The notes under the pieces are model-generated. The model was not told the DNA's origin. It made no database searches and worked only from the letters and a program-made list of their open reading frames with translations. The translations under genes were made by a program, and so were the position numbers. A stretch of 15,146 nucleotides of DNA from an uncultured Oscillospiraceae bacterium. GTDB taxonomy: Bacteria; Bacillota; Clostridia; Oscillospirales; Acutalibacteraceae. The stretch spans positions 1-15,146 of the forward strand of contig UQFL01000045.1 of assembly GCA_900540305.1 (NCBI GenBank). The letters are read 5' to 3'. Shown here piece after piece: positions 1 through 7,190 of this stretch (position 1 is the first letter of the stretch; every line of letters begins with the position of its first letter).

Positions 1-47
1 GAGATCAGCCTCGGTCTCGTGGGCTCGGAGATGTGTATAAGAGACAG
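1..47 (+). other. Nextera i7 adapter (library artefact), left end
   Basis: This stretch is synthetic. Read outward-in it holds the tail of the Illumina P7 arm (GAGAT), the 8-base index CAGCCTCG (which I recall as N710), the constant GTCTCGTGGGCTCGG, and the 19-base Tn5 mosaic end AGATGTGTATAAGAGACAG. The genomic insert starts at 48. It is the reverse complement of the right end, short of one outer base. Confidence 0.98.
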
Positions 48-83
48 TAATAATTTAGATTATTGTTAAAATGTTTTTTGCTC

Positions 84-87
84 GGAG
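84..87 (+). promoter_or_regulatory. Ribosome binding site deciding the glycerate kinase start
   Basis: GGAG lies 8 bases upstream of the ATG at 96. The open frame runs further upstream to a TTG at 63, but that start would place this site inside the coding region, and the extra residues do not belong to the family. It fixes the start at 96. Confidence 0.75.
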
Positions 88-95
88 ATTATAAT

Positions 96-1241
96 ATGAA
101 AATAATTTTTGCCTCTGATTCGTTTAAAGGCACTATGACATCACAAAGAATTTCACAGCTGTTAGACGATGCTGTCTCAAAAGTTTTCCCCGACGCTATT
201 ACCGATTCCGTCTGTGTGGCTGACGGCGGTGAGGGGACAATGGAAATTATTGCAAATGAGCTTGGCGGAAAATTAAAAAAGCTGACCGTAAAAGGCCCTT
301 TGTTTGAAGATATAGAAGCACGGTATGCCGTTTTGCCTGAAAATAAGGCAGTTATAGAAATGGCAGAGGCTTCGGGTTTGCCGTTAGTTCCTGACGATAA
401 GAAAAATCCGCTTTATACAACAACCTTTGGCACAGGGCAGTTGATTAAAGACGCGCTTGATAACGGTGCAAGGCACATTACGATTTCCGTGGGTGGAAGC
501 GCAACTAATGATGGCGGTATTGGCGCTCTTTCTGCTCTCGGTTTTCAGTTTCTTAATTGTAACGGAAAAATTCTTAAAGGCACGGGTGAAAGCCTTGAAA
601 AAATCTGCGCAGTAGATTTAAGCCGTGTTCATCCTGCCATTAAGGAAACAACATTTGAAGTGATGTGCGATGTAACAAACCCTTTGCTCGGAAAAACGGG
701 TGCGTCATATGTTTTTTCGCCTCAAAAGGGTGCTGATGAAAAAACAGTACTTCGCCTTGATAAAGGTATGGAAAATTTTGCTGATGTTACGGCAAAAGCC
801 TTGAATGTTGATTACAGAGATATTCAAGGTGTAGGAGCGGCAGGAGGACTTGCTTTCGGTTTAAAGTCATATTTAGGTGCAGAGCTTAAATCAGGAATTA
901 ATACTGTTTTAGATTTGCTAGATTTTGACAGCCGCATAAAAGGCGCAGACCTTGTAATTACGGGAGAGGGCAGAATGGATTCTCAGTCCGTAAACGGAAA
1001 AGTGGTGTCGGGTGTAGGTTTAAGATGCAAAAAATATAATATTCCCGCCGTTGCGATAACAGGCGGAGTTCTGCCCGGCTATGAAAAAATATTTGACTGT
1101 GGTATTGCGTCTGTTATGCCCACGGTAAATATCAGTATGCCCCTTGAAGAAGCTATGAGCAGAAGCGAGGAGTTATATCTTGATGCGGCTATAAGATTGC
1201 TGAAACTTATCAAATGCGCAATGGATATAGGTAGGAGATAA
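96..1241 (+). CDS. Glycerate 2-kinase (GlxK/GarK family)
   Basis: A cytoplasmic enzyme that phosphorylates D-glycerate with ATP, in this family usually to 2-phosphoglycerate, feeding lower glycolysis. From the ATG at 96 the protein has 381 residues, the length I recall for E. coli GarK and GlxK. Family signatures visible in order are DSFKGT at residues 8-13, the glycine-rich GTGQLIKDAL and ISVGGSATNDGG stretch in the first half, GAAGGLAFGL in the middle, and GEGRMDSQS near the C-terminal third. The gene appears complete and intact. It faces the ABC transporter gene tail to tail, with 76 bases between stops. Its upstream neighbours are lost at the fragment end, so its operon is unknown; only 48 bases of native DNA precede it and I see no clear promoter there. 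Because it is on the same strand as the sugar operon but separated by a minus-strand gene, a shared pathway is possible but unproven. Confidence 0.93.
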   Translation: MKIIFASDSFKGTMTSQRISQLLDDAVSKVFPDAITDSVCVADGGEGTMEIIANELGGKLKKLTVKGPLFEDIEARYAVLPENKAVIEMAEASGLPLVPDDKKNPLYTTTFGTGQLIKDALDNGARHITISVGGSATNDGGIGALSALGFQFLNCNGKILKGTGESLEKICAVDLSRVHPAIKETTFEVMCDVTNPLLGKTGASYVFSPQKGADEKTVLRLDKGMENFADVTAKALNVDYRDIQGVGAAGGLAFGLKSYLGAELKSGINTVLDLLDFDSRIKGADLVITGEGRMDSQSVNGKVVSGVGLRCKKYNIPAVAITGGVLPGYEKIFDCGIASVMPTVNISMPLEEAMSRSEELYLDAAIRLLKLIKCAMDIGRR

Positions 1242-1298
1242 GCTGTCTATTAACTGAAAAAAGTATGTGTCTGTAAAAGGTGCTTTAAAATATGAGAA

Positions 1299-1314
1299 AA
1301 ACAAGGTTTTGTTT
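1299..1314. terminator. Weak candidate bidirectional terminator between convergent genes
   Basis: Between the two stops AAACAA and TTGTTT can pair as a 6 bp stem with a 4-base loop, with short T runs on both strands. The stem is AT-rich and weak. Position between convergent genes is the main argument. I see nothing stronger in 1242-1317. Confidence 0.22.
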
Positions 1315-1317
1315 GTA

Positions 1318-3036
1318 TTATGCCTGCTGTTTAAACTGAAGGTTATAAAGTTCTTTATACATACCGTCTTTATTTATCAGTTCATCGTGTCTGCCCTGTT
1401 CAATAACAGCGCCGTTTGAAATAACGGCTATTTCATCCGCGTTTTTAATAGTTGAAAGTCTGTGGGCAACTACAATCGTTGTTCTGCCTTTGCAAAGCTC
1501 GTCAAGCGAATTTTGTATCAAGATTTCCGTTGTGTTGTCAAGGGCGGATGTAGCTTCGTCAAGAATAAGAATAGGCGGGTTTTTAAGAAATACTCTTGCA
1601 ATGCTCAGTCTTTGCTTCTGACCGCCTGAAAGTCTTACGCCTCTTTCACCTATTACGGTGTCATATCCGTGCGGCATATCCATAATGGCGTCATGAATAT
1701 TTGCACGCTTAGCCGCTTCAATAACTTCATCGTCTGTTGCGTCAAGTTTGCCGTACATAATGTTTTCTTTAATGCTTGCGTTAAACAGATAAACATCCTG
1801 CTGAACAATGCCGATATTGCGCCTGAGCGATTCCATTGTAACTGAATGTATTTCTTTTCCGTCAATCAAAATTTCTCCGTCTTCAACATTGTAGAAACGG
1901 GGGATAAGGTGGCAGATTGTTGTTTTGCCCCCTCCGCTTGGACCTACAAGGGCAAATGTTTTTCCTTTTTTGATTTTCAAGTTAATGTTTCTCAAAACAT
2001 CTTTGTCATCGCCGTAACCGTATGTCACATTTTTTAGTTCAATGTCACCGTTTACTTTGCCGATGTCTTTTGCTCCCTCGCAGTCTTTTTCAGGCTCTTG
2101 GTCGAGAATTTCAGTGAATCTTTCAAAGCCCGTAACACCGTTTTGATACTGTTCCATAAATTCAATAAGGGTTTTAACGGGAGAAATGAATATGTTTACG
2201 GAAACTATAAATGCGGTGTAGTCGCCGAAATTGATTTTACCTGAATAAAGGAAAAGTCCGCCTGCAAGTAAAACAACAACATTAAAAACATCTGTAATGA
2301 ATGTTGTTGACGAGTGAAACTGACCCATTGCCTTATAGGCTTCACGCCTTGAGTTGACAAAATCTTTATTGCCAATTTCAAATTTTTCTTCTTCGTTTTT
2401 AGAGTTCGTAAAAGCTTTAGTAACCCTGATTCCCGAAATACTGCTTTCAAGGGCGGCGTTGATTAACGCAATAGCCTCTCTGCTTTTTTTAAACGCCGTT
2501 TTCATTTTCTTCCTCAGCGCTGCGGAAATTACAAGCAGAAAAGGAACACAGAGGAAAACTATAAGCGTCAGCGAAATGTTAATTGACGCAAGGTATACAA
2601 ATGAAGTGATGATGGTTAATGTTGATATTATGATGTTTTCGGGGCCGTGGTGCGCAAGTTCGCTTACCTCAAACAAATCGTTTGTCATTCTTGACATGAT
2701 TTTACCCGTTTCATGGTCGTCATAAAATTTATACGGCAGTTTTTGCAAATGGCAAAACATATCACGGCGCATTTGAGCCTGCATTTTGACGCCCATAACA
2801 TGACCCTGATATTGAATAAAATAGTTAAGACCCATTCTGATAAGATAAAGGGCGATTAATGCCACGGAAGATATTATTATCAGTTTGTACTCTTTATCGG
2901 GTATGAATTGGTTGAGCATCTGTCTTGTAATAATCGGATAAAAGATACCGATAACGGAAACTAAAAAAGATGCGCCCATATCAAGTGAGAATATAAGCTT
3001 GTGGGGTTTGTAATATGAAATAAATCGCTTAAACAT
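1318..3036 (-). CDS. ABC exporter half-transporter (TMD-NBD, MsbA/LmrA type)
   Basis: A 572-residue fused permease-ATPase expected to dimerise in the cytoplasmic membrane and export a lipid, drug or peptide; the substrate cannot be read from sequence. The first ~310 residues carry about six hydrophobic segments of the exporter type. The nucleotide-binding domain follows: Walker A GPSGGGKTT at 365-373 with K371, Q-loop around Q412-Q413, ABC signature LSGGQ at 469-473, Walker B ILILDE at 489-494 with E494, and H-loop H525. All catalytic elements are present, so it should be active. The ATG at 3034-3036 has GGAGA 7 bases upstream (3044-3048). It is divergent from the ROK-led operon and convergent with glycerate kinase, and stands alone as a single gene; many relatives come as adjacent pairs, so a homodimer is likely. 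No link to the sugar genes is visible apart from the shared upstream region. Confidence 0.95.
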   Translation of the reverse strand: MFKRFISYYKPHKLIFSLDMGASFLVSVIGIFYPIITRQMLNQFIPDKEYKLIIISSVALIALYLIRMGLNYFIQYQGHVMGVKMQAQMRRDMFCHLQKLPYKFYDDHETGKIMSRMTNDLFEVSELAHHGPENIIISTLTIITSFVYLASINISLTLIVFLCVPFLLVISAALRKKMKTAFKKSREAIALINAALESSISGIRVTKAFTNSKNEEEKFEIGNKDFVNSRREAYKAMGQFHSSTTFITDVFNVVVLLAGGLFLYSGKINFGDYTAFIVSVNIFISPVKTLIEFMEQYQNGVTGFERFTEILDQEPEKDCEGAKDIGKVNGDIELKNVTYGYGDDKDVLRNINLKIKKGKTFALVGPSGGGKTTICHLIPRFYNVEDGEILIDGKEIHSVTMESLRRNIGIVQQDVYLFNASIKENIMYGKLDATDDEVIEAAKRANIHDAIMDMPHGYDTVIGERGVRLSGGQKQRLSIARVFLKNPPILILDEATSALDNTTEILIQNSLDELCKGRTTIVVAHRLSTIKNADEIAVISNGAVIEQGRHDELINKDGMYKELYNLQFKQQA

Positions 3037-3066
3037 ATGAATTTCTCCAAATCTTAAAGTATAAAG

Positions 3067-3075
3067 ATTATAACA
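3067..3075 (-). promoter_or_regulatory. Candidate extended -10 promoter for the ABC exporter gene
   Basis: On the minus strand this reads TGTTATAAT, an exact extended -10 (TG-N-TATAAT). Transcription would begin near 3060, leaving a leader of about 24 bases before the start codon. No good -35 is seen at 17 bases, which is acceptable for extended -10 promoters. Confidence 0.5.
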
Positions 3076-3141
3076 GATAGAGGATTATATTTAAAGTGTT
3101 CCTATTCATAAACTTGAAAGCTTTTAATTCAATGTTTGCTG

Positions 3142-3152
3142 GTGTTATAAGT
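3142..3152 (+). promoter_or_regulatory. Possible upstream half-operator
   Basis: GTGTTATAAGT differs at one base from the right arm (GTGTTAAAAGT) of the palindrome at 3195-3219. It lies 12 bases upstream of the -35 box. It could be an auxiliary binding site for the ROK protein, but a single AT-rich half-site in an AT-rich region may be chance. Confidence 0.25.
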
Positions 3153-3164
3153 ATTTCGGCTTTA

Positions 3165-3193
3165 TTGACAAACATAAAATATAAAAGTATAAT
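3165..3193 (+). promoter_or_regulatory. Consensus sigma-A promoter of the ROK/glycan operon
   Basis: TTGACA at 3165-3170 and TATAAT at 3188-3193 are both exact consensus with an exact 17-base spacer. The start point should fall near 3200, inside the palindrome described next. So strong a promoter implies that a repressor keeps the operon off without substrate. Confidence 0.88.
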
Positions 3194-3194
3194 T

Positions 3195-3219
3195 ACTTTT
3201 AACACCCTGTGTTAAAAGT
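3195..3219 (+). promoter_or_regulatory. Perfect palindrome, probable ROK operator
   Basis: ACTTTTAACAC (3195-3205) and GTGTTAAAAGT (3209-3219) are exact reverse complements around CCT. The palindrome begins one base after the -10 box, covers the expected transcription start, and ends three bases before the GGAGG ribosome site. Since transcription should start within the left arm, an RNA hairpin is unlikely and a DNA operator is the better reading. Binding there would block promoter clearance. The regulator that binds it is inferred to be the adjacent ROK protein. Confidence 0.75.
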
Positions 3220-3222
3220 TTT

Positions 3223-3227
3223 GGAGG
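3223..3227 (+). promoter_or_regulatory. Ribosome binding site favouring a TTG start
   Basis: GGAGG sits one base before the GTG at 3229, too close to serve it, but 7 bases before the in-frame TTG at 3235. The TTG is therefore the likelier start of the ROK gene. Confidence 0.7.
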
Positions 3228-3234
3228 TGTGCTT

Positions 3235-4227
3235 TTGAAAGAATTTCAAACATTAAAAAAAATAAGGAACAAAAATCTGTCCGATATTCTTCAGGTTCTC
3301 AGAAAATACGGAGAATGCAGCCTTGCTCAGCTAACTGAAAATACTGAAGGCGGTCTCACAACCGTAAAAAAATGCGTTAACGAGGCGCTTGAATTAAATA
3401 TGATAAAAGAAGGGGATATGGCGGATTCAACCGGCGGCAGAAAAGCTAAGCTTTATCTTATAAATCCCGAATATCAGTACTTTTTATTTTTGATTGTTGA
3501 TAATAATAATTTGATATGCAAAATATATGATTTTTCTTATATTTTCGTAAAAGATTATAAAATTTCATTTGAAATGAACGGCTTTATAGATTGCGTATAT
3601 GAAGTGGTCGGAAAAGCTAAAGAAGAGTTTAAAATAGGCACTGTTTGCCTTTCTCTGCCGTGTGTAGTTAAAAACGGAATTGTTATGGACTGGTATTATA
3701 ACAGATCGGCAGAGGGCTTGGATTTGAAAAAATCTTTGCAAGAAAAATTCGGCGTTAATGTCATAGTTCAAAACGATATGAAATTAACCGTCATAGGTGA
3801 AAGTGTTCAAAACGGTAAAAGTATTAAAAATATCGCTACTGTTCAGTTCGGTCATAACGGCATAGGCGTTGGAGAAATGGTTAACGGGCAGGTTATTACA
3901 GGCAACGCCGGCTTTGCAGGAGAAGTCGGATATACCGATGATTTAAGAAAAAATATTATGGGTATTTCTTTTCCTGCTAAGATAGTGAGAAATATTATCA
4001 TATACACCAACCCTGAATATATTGTGTTTTATAAATCTGAACGGCAGAATGATTTTGAAAGAATATTTAATTCTGCTGTAAGAAATCTGCCGGACTACGC
4101 ACTGCCGCAATATAAGGTGTCCGACGATTATTTCGGGAGCATTATAAGAGGATTTATTCTTATGGTTAACAAATGCGGATATTTCAGAATTTCGGAGGGT
4201 AAAAATGAACAATATACTGAAAAATAA
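3235..4227 (+). CDS. ROK-family transcriptional regulator (degenerate sugar-kinase fold)
   Basis: Likely repressor of the downstream operon, responding to an imported sugar. From the TTG at 3235 it has 330 residues. Residues about 5-75 look like a winged helix-turn-helix (ILQVLRKYGECSLAQL, then TTVKKCVNEALELNMI, then TGGRKAKLY as a wing), followed by a ROK domain. Recognisable ROK elements are ND at 180-181 with GE at 188-189, the glycine motif around 209-218, and GNAGFAGEVGY at 223-233. Elements expected in sugar kinases are gone: the phosphate-binding DxGGT region reads LVDNNN, the motif His is Tyr233, and the zinc-binding CGxxGCxE cluster is absent. The protein is also shorter than the usual ~380-400 residues. 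It is therefore a sensor or DNA-binding protein rather than a kinase. Its stop lies 23 bases inside the symporter gene, so the two are probably translationally coupled. Autoregulation through the 3195 palindrome is inferred. Confidence 0.85.
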   Translation: MKEFQTLKKIRNKNLSDILQVLRKYGECSLAQLTENTEGGLTTVKKCVNEALELNMIKEGDMADSTGGRKAKLYLINPEYQYFLFLIVDNNNLICKIYDFSYIFVKDYKISFEMNGFIDCVYEVVGKAKEEFKIGTVCLSLPCVVKNGIVMDWYYNRSAEGLDLKKSLQEKFGVNVIVQNDMKLTVIGESVQNGKSIKNIATVQFGHNGIGVGEMVNGQVITGNAGFAGEVGYTDDLRKNIMGISFPAKIVRNIIIYTNPEYIVFYKSERQNDFERIFNSAVRNLPDYALPQYKVSDDYFGSIIRGFILMVNKCGYFRISEGKNEQYTEK

Positions 4228-5755
4228 AACAACAAAAGAAATTCTTGCTTTTTCACTTCTTCCGTTTGGAATGAGCACAATTTATGGTATAATGAGTACT
4301 GCGCTTAATCTGTATTTTACGGATGTTTTAGGGCTGTCCCTTGCTATGACGAGCATAGTTTTATCAGTCACTAAAATATGGGACGCTTTTAATGACCCGC
4401 TTATGGGCATGATTGTAGACAAAACACATACAAAAATGGGTAAATGCAGACCGTATATTTTTTGGATGTCTATTCCCGTAATCCTTGTAACAGCACTGCT
4501 TTTTGCCCCTGTAAATTTTGGGCAAAAGGGTAATTTCATATATGCTATAATTGCTTATCTTATTTATTATACTGTTTATACAGTTCTCGATATTCCGTAT
4601 CAGGGCTTAACCCCTCTCGTTTTCCCTGAGGATAAAAAGCGTGTAAAGGCTATTTCGTTCAGTAATATAGTAGGTTCGCTTGGTTCTGTTTTACCGTCTC
4701 TTCTTTTCTTTACAGTTGCAGGCCTTTGGGGAAGAGAAAACCAAGAGGCTGGCTATTTCGGCTCAGCGCTTATTTTTGCGATAATCGGCGGAATTCCGAT
4801 GTTTTTCTCTGCATTCGGGTTAAGAGAAAAAATATACATACCTCCGAGAAAAGAAAAATACACAGACGGATTAAAAATTGTATTTAAAGATAAAAAATTC
4901 ATATGCCTTGCCATTGCGGCGTTCTTTTCTGCTATTGTAAATATGGGCGCAATGTTCCTGCCATATTTTGCTAAGTGGAATTGTGCCGGAGTTATACCGA
5001 TAGAGGATTTATGCGCTTGGATTTACAATACATTCGGCATTTCAATTCAGCTTACAAGCGAAGGACTTCTCACCCCTCTTCTTCAAATAGGCAGTGGTAT
5101 TTCCTATATGCTTTCAATGGCACTTGTACCCGTATTTTTAAAGAAAATGGATAAGAAAACACTGTGGATTTGGGTTTCTGTTTTCGGAATTGCGGCTGAT
5201 ATTATCTGCTTTGCCGTTGGAGTGTGGATTATTCCTTATAATACCGTAGCAGGCGCTGTTACATATACAATACTCAGATTTTTCACAAATTTCCCCGTTG
5301 GCATTATGACAGTACTTTTGGTGGCAATGTTCTCTAATGTTGTTGATGATATTGAAATGAGAACAGGCAAAAGACTTGAGGGCACAGTATTTTCTTTCAG
5401 AAGCCTTATAAATAAAGTAGCTATTGCCATATTCAATGTACTTATGCTTAATATTGTTGACGCTTTTGGTTACAACGCAGATATAATGACAAAGATTACA
5501 AATAATCTTTCAAAACCTTTAATCGAGAGCACGACAGTTGCAACGATTATTGACGGAGTGAATTATACAACTCTTTTAAATGTTATCTTCTTTATGCTCA
5601 CCGCATTCGGTGCAATAGGTCTTTTACTTCAGATAATTCCCATGTTTTTCTATAAATTCGATGAAAAGGCACAGGAAGAAAAGCTCAAGGTTTTCAGAGA
5701 GGAAAAGAAAAAGAGAGAAGTTGAGGAGTTAAACGCCTTGGCTGAAAATATATAA
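4205..5755 (+). CDS. GPH-family glycoside:cation symporter (MelB/XylP type)
   Basis: A 516-residue polytopic membrane protein expected to import a glycoside with Na+ or H+. The GPH signature WDAFNDPLMG starts at residue 59 and continues through KMGKCRPY to about 84. Asp60, Asp64 and Asp129 (in LDIPYQG) match the three acidic cation-site residues of MelB by motif position, so coupling looks intact. About twelve hydrophobic segments can be traced. A longer loop of some 30 residues (about 257-290, with Cys260 and Cys270) sits between the seventh and eighth segments and makes the protein longer than most relatives; a second polar stretch lies near 430-460. The C-terminus is a charged tail rich in Glu and Lys. 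ATG at 4205 has GGAGG at 4194-4198. It follows the ROK gene with overlap and is followed by the phosphoesterase after 17 bases. Exact sugar unknown. Confidence 0.92.
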   Translation: MNNILKNKTTKEILAFSLLPFGMSTIYGIMSTALNLYFTDVLGLSLAMTSIVLSVTKIWDAFNDPLMGMIVDKTHTKMGKCRPYIFWMSIPVILVTALLFAPVNFGQKGNFIYAIIAYLIYYTVYTVLDIPYQGLTPLVFPEDKKRVKAISFSNIVGSLGSVLPSLLFFTVAGLWGRENQEAGYFGSALIFAIIGGIPMFFSAFGLREKIYIPPRKEKYTDGLKIVFKDKKFICLAIAAFFSAIVNMGAMFLPYFAKWNCAGVIPIEDLCAWIYNTFGISIQLTSEGLLTPLLQIGSGISYMLSMALVPVFLKKMDKKTLWIWVSVFGIAADIICFAVGVWIIPYNTVAGAVTYTILRFFTNFPVGIMTVLLVAMFSNVVDDIEMRTGKRLEGTVFSFRSLINKVAIAIFNVLMLNIVDAFGYNADIMTKITNNLSKPLIESTTVATIIDGVNYTTLLNVIFFMLTAFGAIGLLLQIIPMFFYKFDEKAQEEKLKVFREEKKKREVEELNALAENI

Positions 5756-5772
5756 AGTGAGGTTAAATTTAA

Positions 5773-7107
5773 ATGAGTGCAAAGAAAAAAATTATAACTG
5801 CTGTTTGCGCAGTAGTAGCCGTTGTTGCGGTGATTGGTATTATAGTTTTAACTGTTTTATATTTTTCGGGCAGTAAGTCCCGCATAAATAAAACTGAAAT
5901 TCAGGAATACCAAACATCAGGAGAAGATTTTAAGGTTGCAGTGATTTCGGATACGCAATTACCTCCTACTGAAGAACTCCTTGCGGAAGATGACACTTAT
6001 CTTAAAAATTTCAAAAACACGCTCAATGTAATTAAAAATAATGATGTTGATATGATTTTATTTGCGGGCGACATAGGTGATTTGGGAACGAGCTTTGCTT
6101 TTCAAACCTATGTTGACGCAATAGATGAGGTTTTCGGTGAAGATAAGCCCATTATACAGACCATAATGGGAAATCACGATTATTGGAGTAAAAATGTATT
6201 TACATACAGACCTCACAGAGCGGCGTTTGAGAAAGCATTAGGTACTTCTCCATGGACTCATTTTGTTGTTAACGGTTACCATTTCATAGGGGCTTCACCC
6301 GATTCCGGTAGTATGCAGGGCGGATACCAAATAACAGCAGATTGGCTTGATTCAGAACTCCAAAAAGCTGCTGCGGATTCAGACGGAAAGCCGATTTTTG
6401 TAATGACTCACAATCAGCCCTTAAATACAAGCTACGGTAGTGAGGATTGGGGCGATAAATATCTCGGAGAGGTGCTTTCAAAATATCCTAATGTTATAGA
6501 TTTCAGCGGTCATGTGCATTATTCTGTTCTTGATGAGCGCTCTATATGGCAGGGTGAATATACCGTTATAAATACGCAGTCTCTGTCCTATATCGAATTA
6601 GAGCAGGGAAAAGAAAACGGAACAATACCGCCCAATGCTGATGCCACTCCTATGGGATACATTATTGATTTCAATGAAGATTCTTTTTCAATTCACAGAA
6701 TTAATTTTGCTGACGGCAATATGGGTAAAGAGGAAAAGGCGGACAGAGTATGGAGCTTCTCTCTTCCTTATGTGAACGATGGTAAATATTCTTTTGAAAA
6801 CAGAATGGCTGAAAATAAAGTTCCCGTTATATTGGAAACTGACGTAACTGCAAATATTAACGGTGATAAAATCACGCTTAGTTTCCCTGCGGGATTTGAC
6901 GATGATTTTGTTCATTCCTATAAGGTTGTTATAGATGATAAAGATACTAAATATTTCTTCAGTGATTTCTATAACGGCATAGACACAATGAGTGAAACAG
7001 TTGATTTAGAACTTGATTTGCCTGACAGTGAACAGCATACTTATAGAATTTATGCTGTTGACAGCTGGGGCAAGGAGAGCGAAAACTATGTAACAATAGT
7101 AAAATAA
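5773..7107 (+). CDS. Membrane-anchored metallophosphoesterase with C-terminal Fn3-like domain
   Basis: A 444-residue calcineurin-like phosphoesterase, probably anchored facing outward by one N-terminal segment (MSAKKK, then hydrophobic residues about 8-31, no obvious cleavage site). Metal-binding motifs follow in order: D60-T-Q62, G99-D100, GNHD at 133-136, H213 in MTHN, and GHVH at 246-249. The first motif has Gln where many relatives have His (DxH); DxQ forms exist in this superfamily, and the other ligands are intact, so activity is likely. Residues about 345-444 form a beta-rich domain ending in AVDSWGKES, resembling a fibronectin type III or Ig-like module. GAGG at 5759-5762 precedes the ATG. 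It is the only gene of the operon with an export signal, so it may dephosphorylate the glycan or a product before uptake. The substrate (phosphomonoester, diester or nucleotide) is unknown. Confidence 0.88.
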   Translation: MSAKKKIITAVCAVVAVVAVIGIIVLTVLYFSGSKSRINKTEIQEYQTSGEDFKVAVISDTQLPPTEELLAEDDTYLKNFKNTLNVIKNNDVDMILFAGDIGDLGTSFAFQTYVDAIDEVFGEDKPIIQTIMGNHDYWSKNVFTYRPHRAAFEKALGTSPWTHFVVNGYHFIGASPDSGSMQGGYQITADWLDSELQKAAADSDGKPIFVMTHNQPLNTSYGSEDWGDKYLGEVLSKYPNVIDFSGHVHYSVLDERSIWQGEYTVINTQSLSYIELEQGKENGTIPPNADATPMGYIIDFNEDSFSIHRINFADGNMGKEEKADRVWSFSLPYVNDGKYSFENRMAENKVPVILETDVTANINGDKITLSFPAGFDDDFVHSYKVVIDDKDTKYFFSDFYNGIDTMSETVDLELDLPDSEQHTYRIYAVDSWGKESENYVTIVK

Positions 7108-7190
7108 CGATGATGAGTTTGATTAGGTATCGCTTTAATAAATCTTGCTTAAAATTTAGGCTTTAAAATTCCTTTTACGGAGAAAAACAT

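Noticed and set aside
63..95. Upstream start (TTG at 63) for glycerate kinase
   Set aside because: The ribosome site GGAG at 84-87 and family length support ATG at 96; the added residues are not family-like.
3114..3132. TTGAA...TTCAA inverted repeat as a catabolite-repression (cre) site
   Set aside because: Arms are only 5 bp around an asymmetric centre, and the central CG of cre sites is missing.
3195..3219. The palindrome as a terminator or riboswitch hairpin
   Set aside because: The promoter geometry starts transcription within its left arm, so the full hairpin would not be in the RNA; there is also no T-run after it.
7108..7190. Internal promoter in the 83-base gap before the GH38-like gene
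   Set aside because: TTGATT and TTGCTT occur, but neither has a reasonable -10 box at 16-18 bases. Nothing else is seen in the gap.
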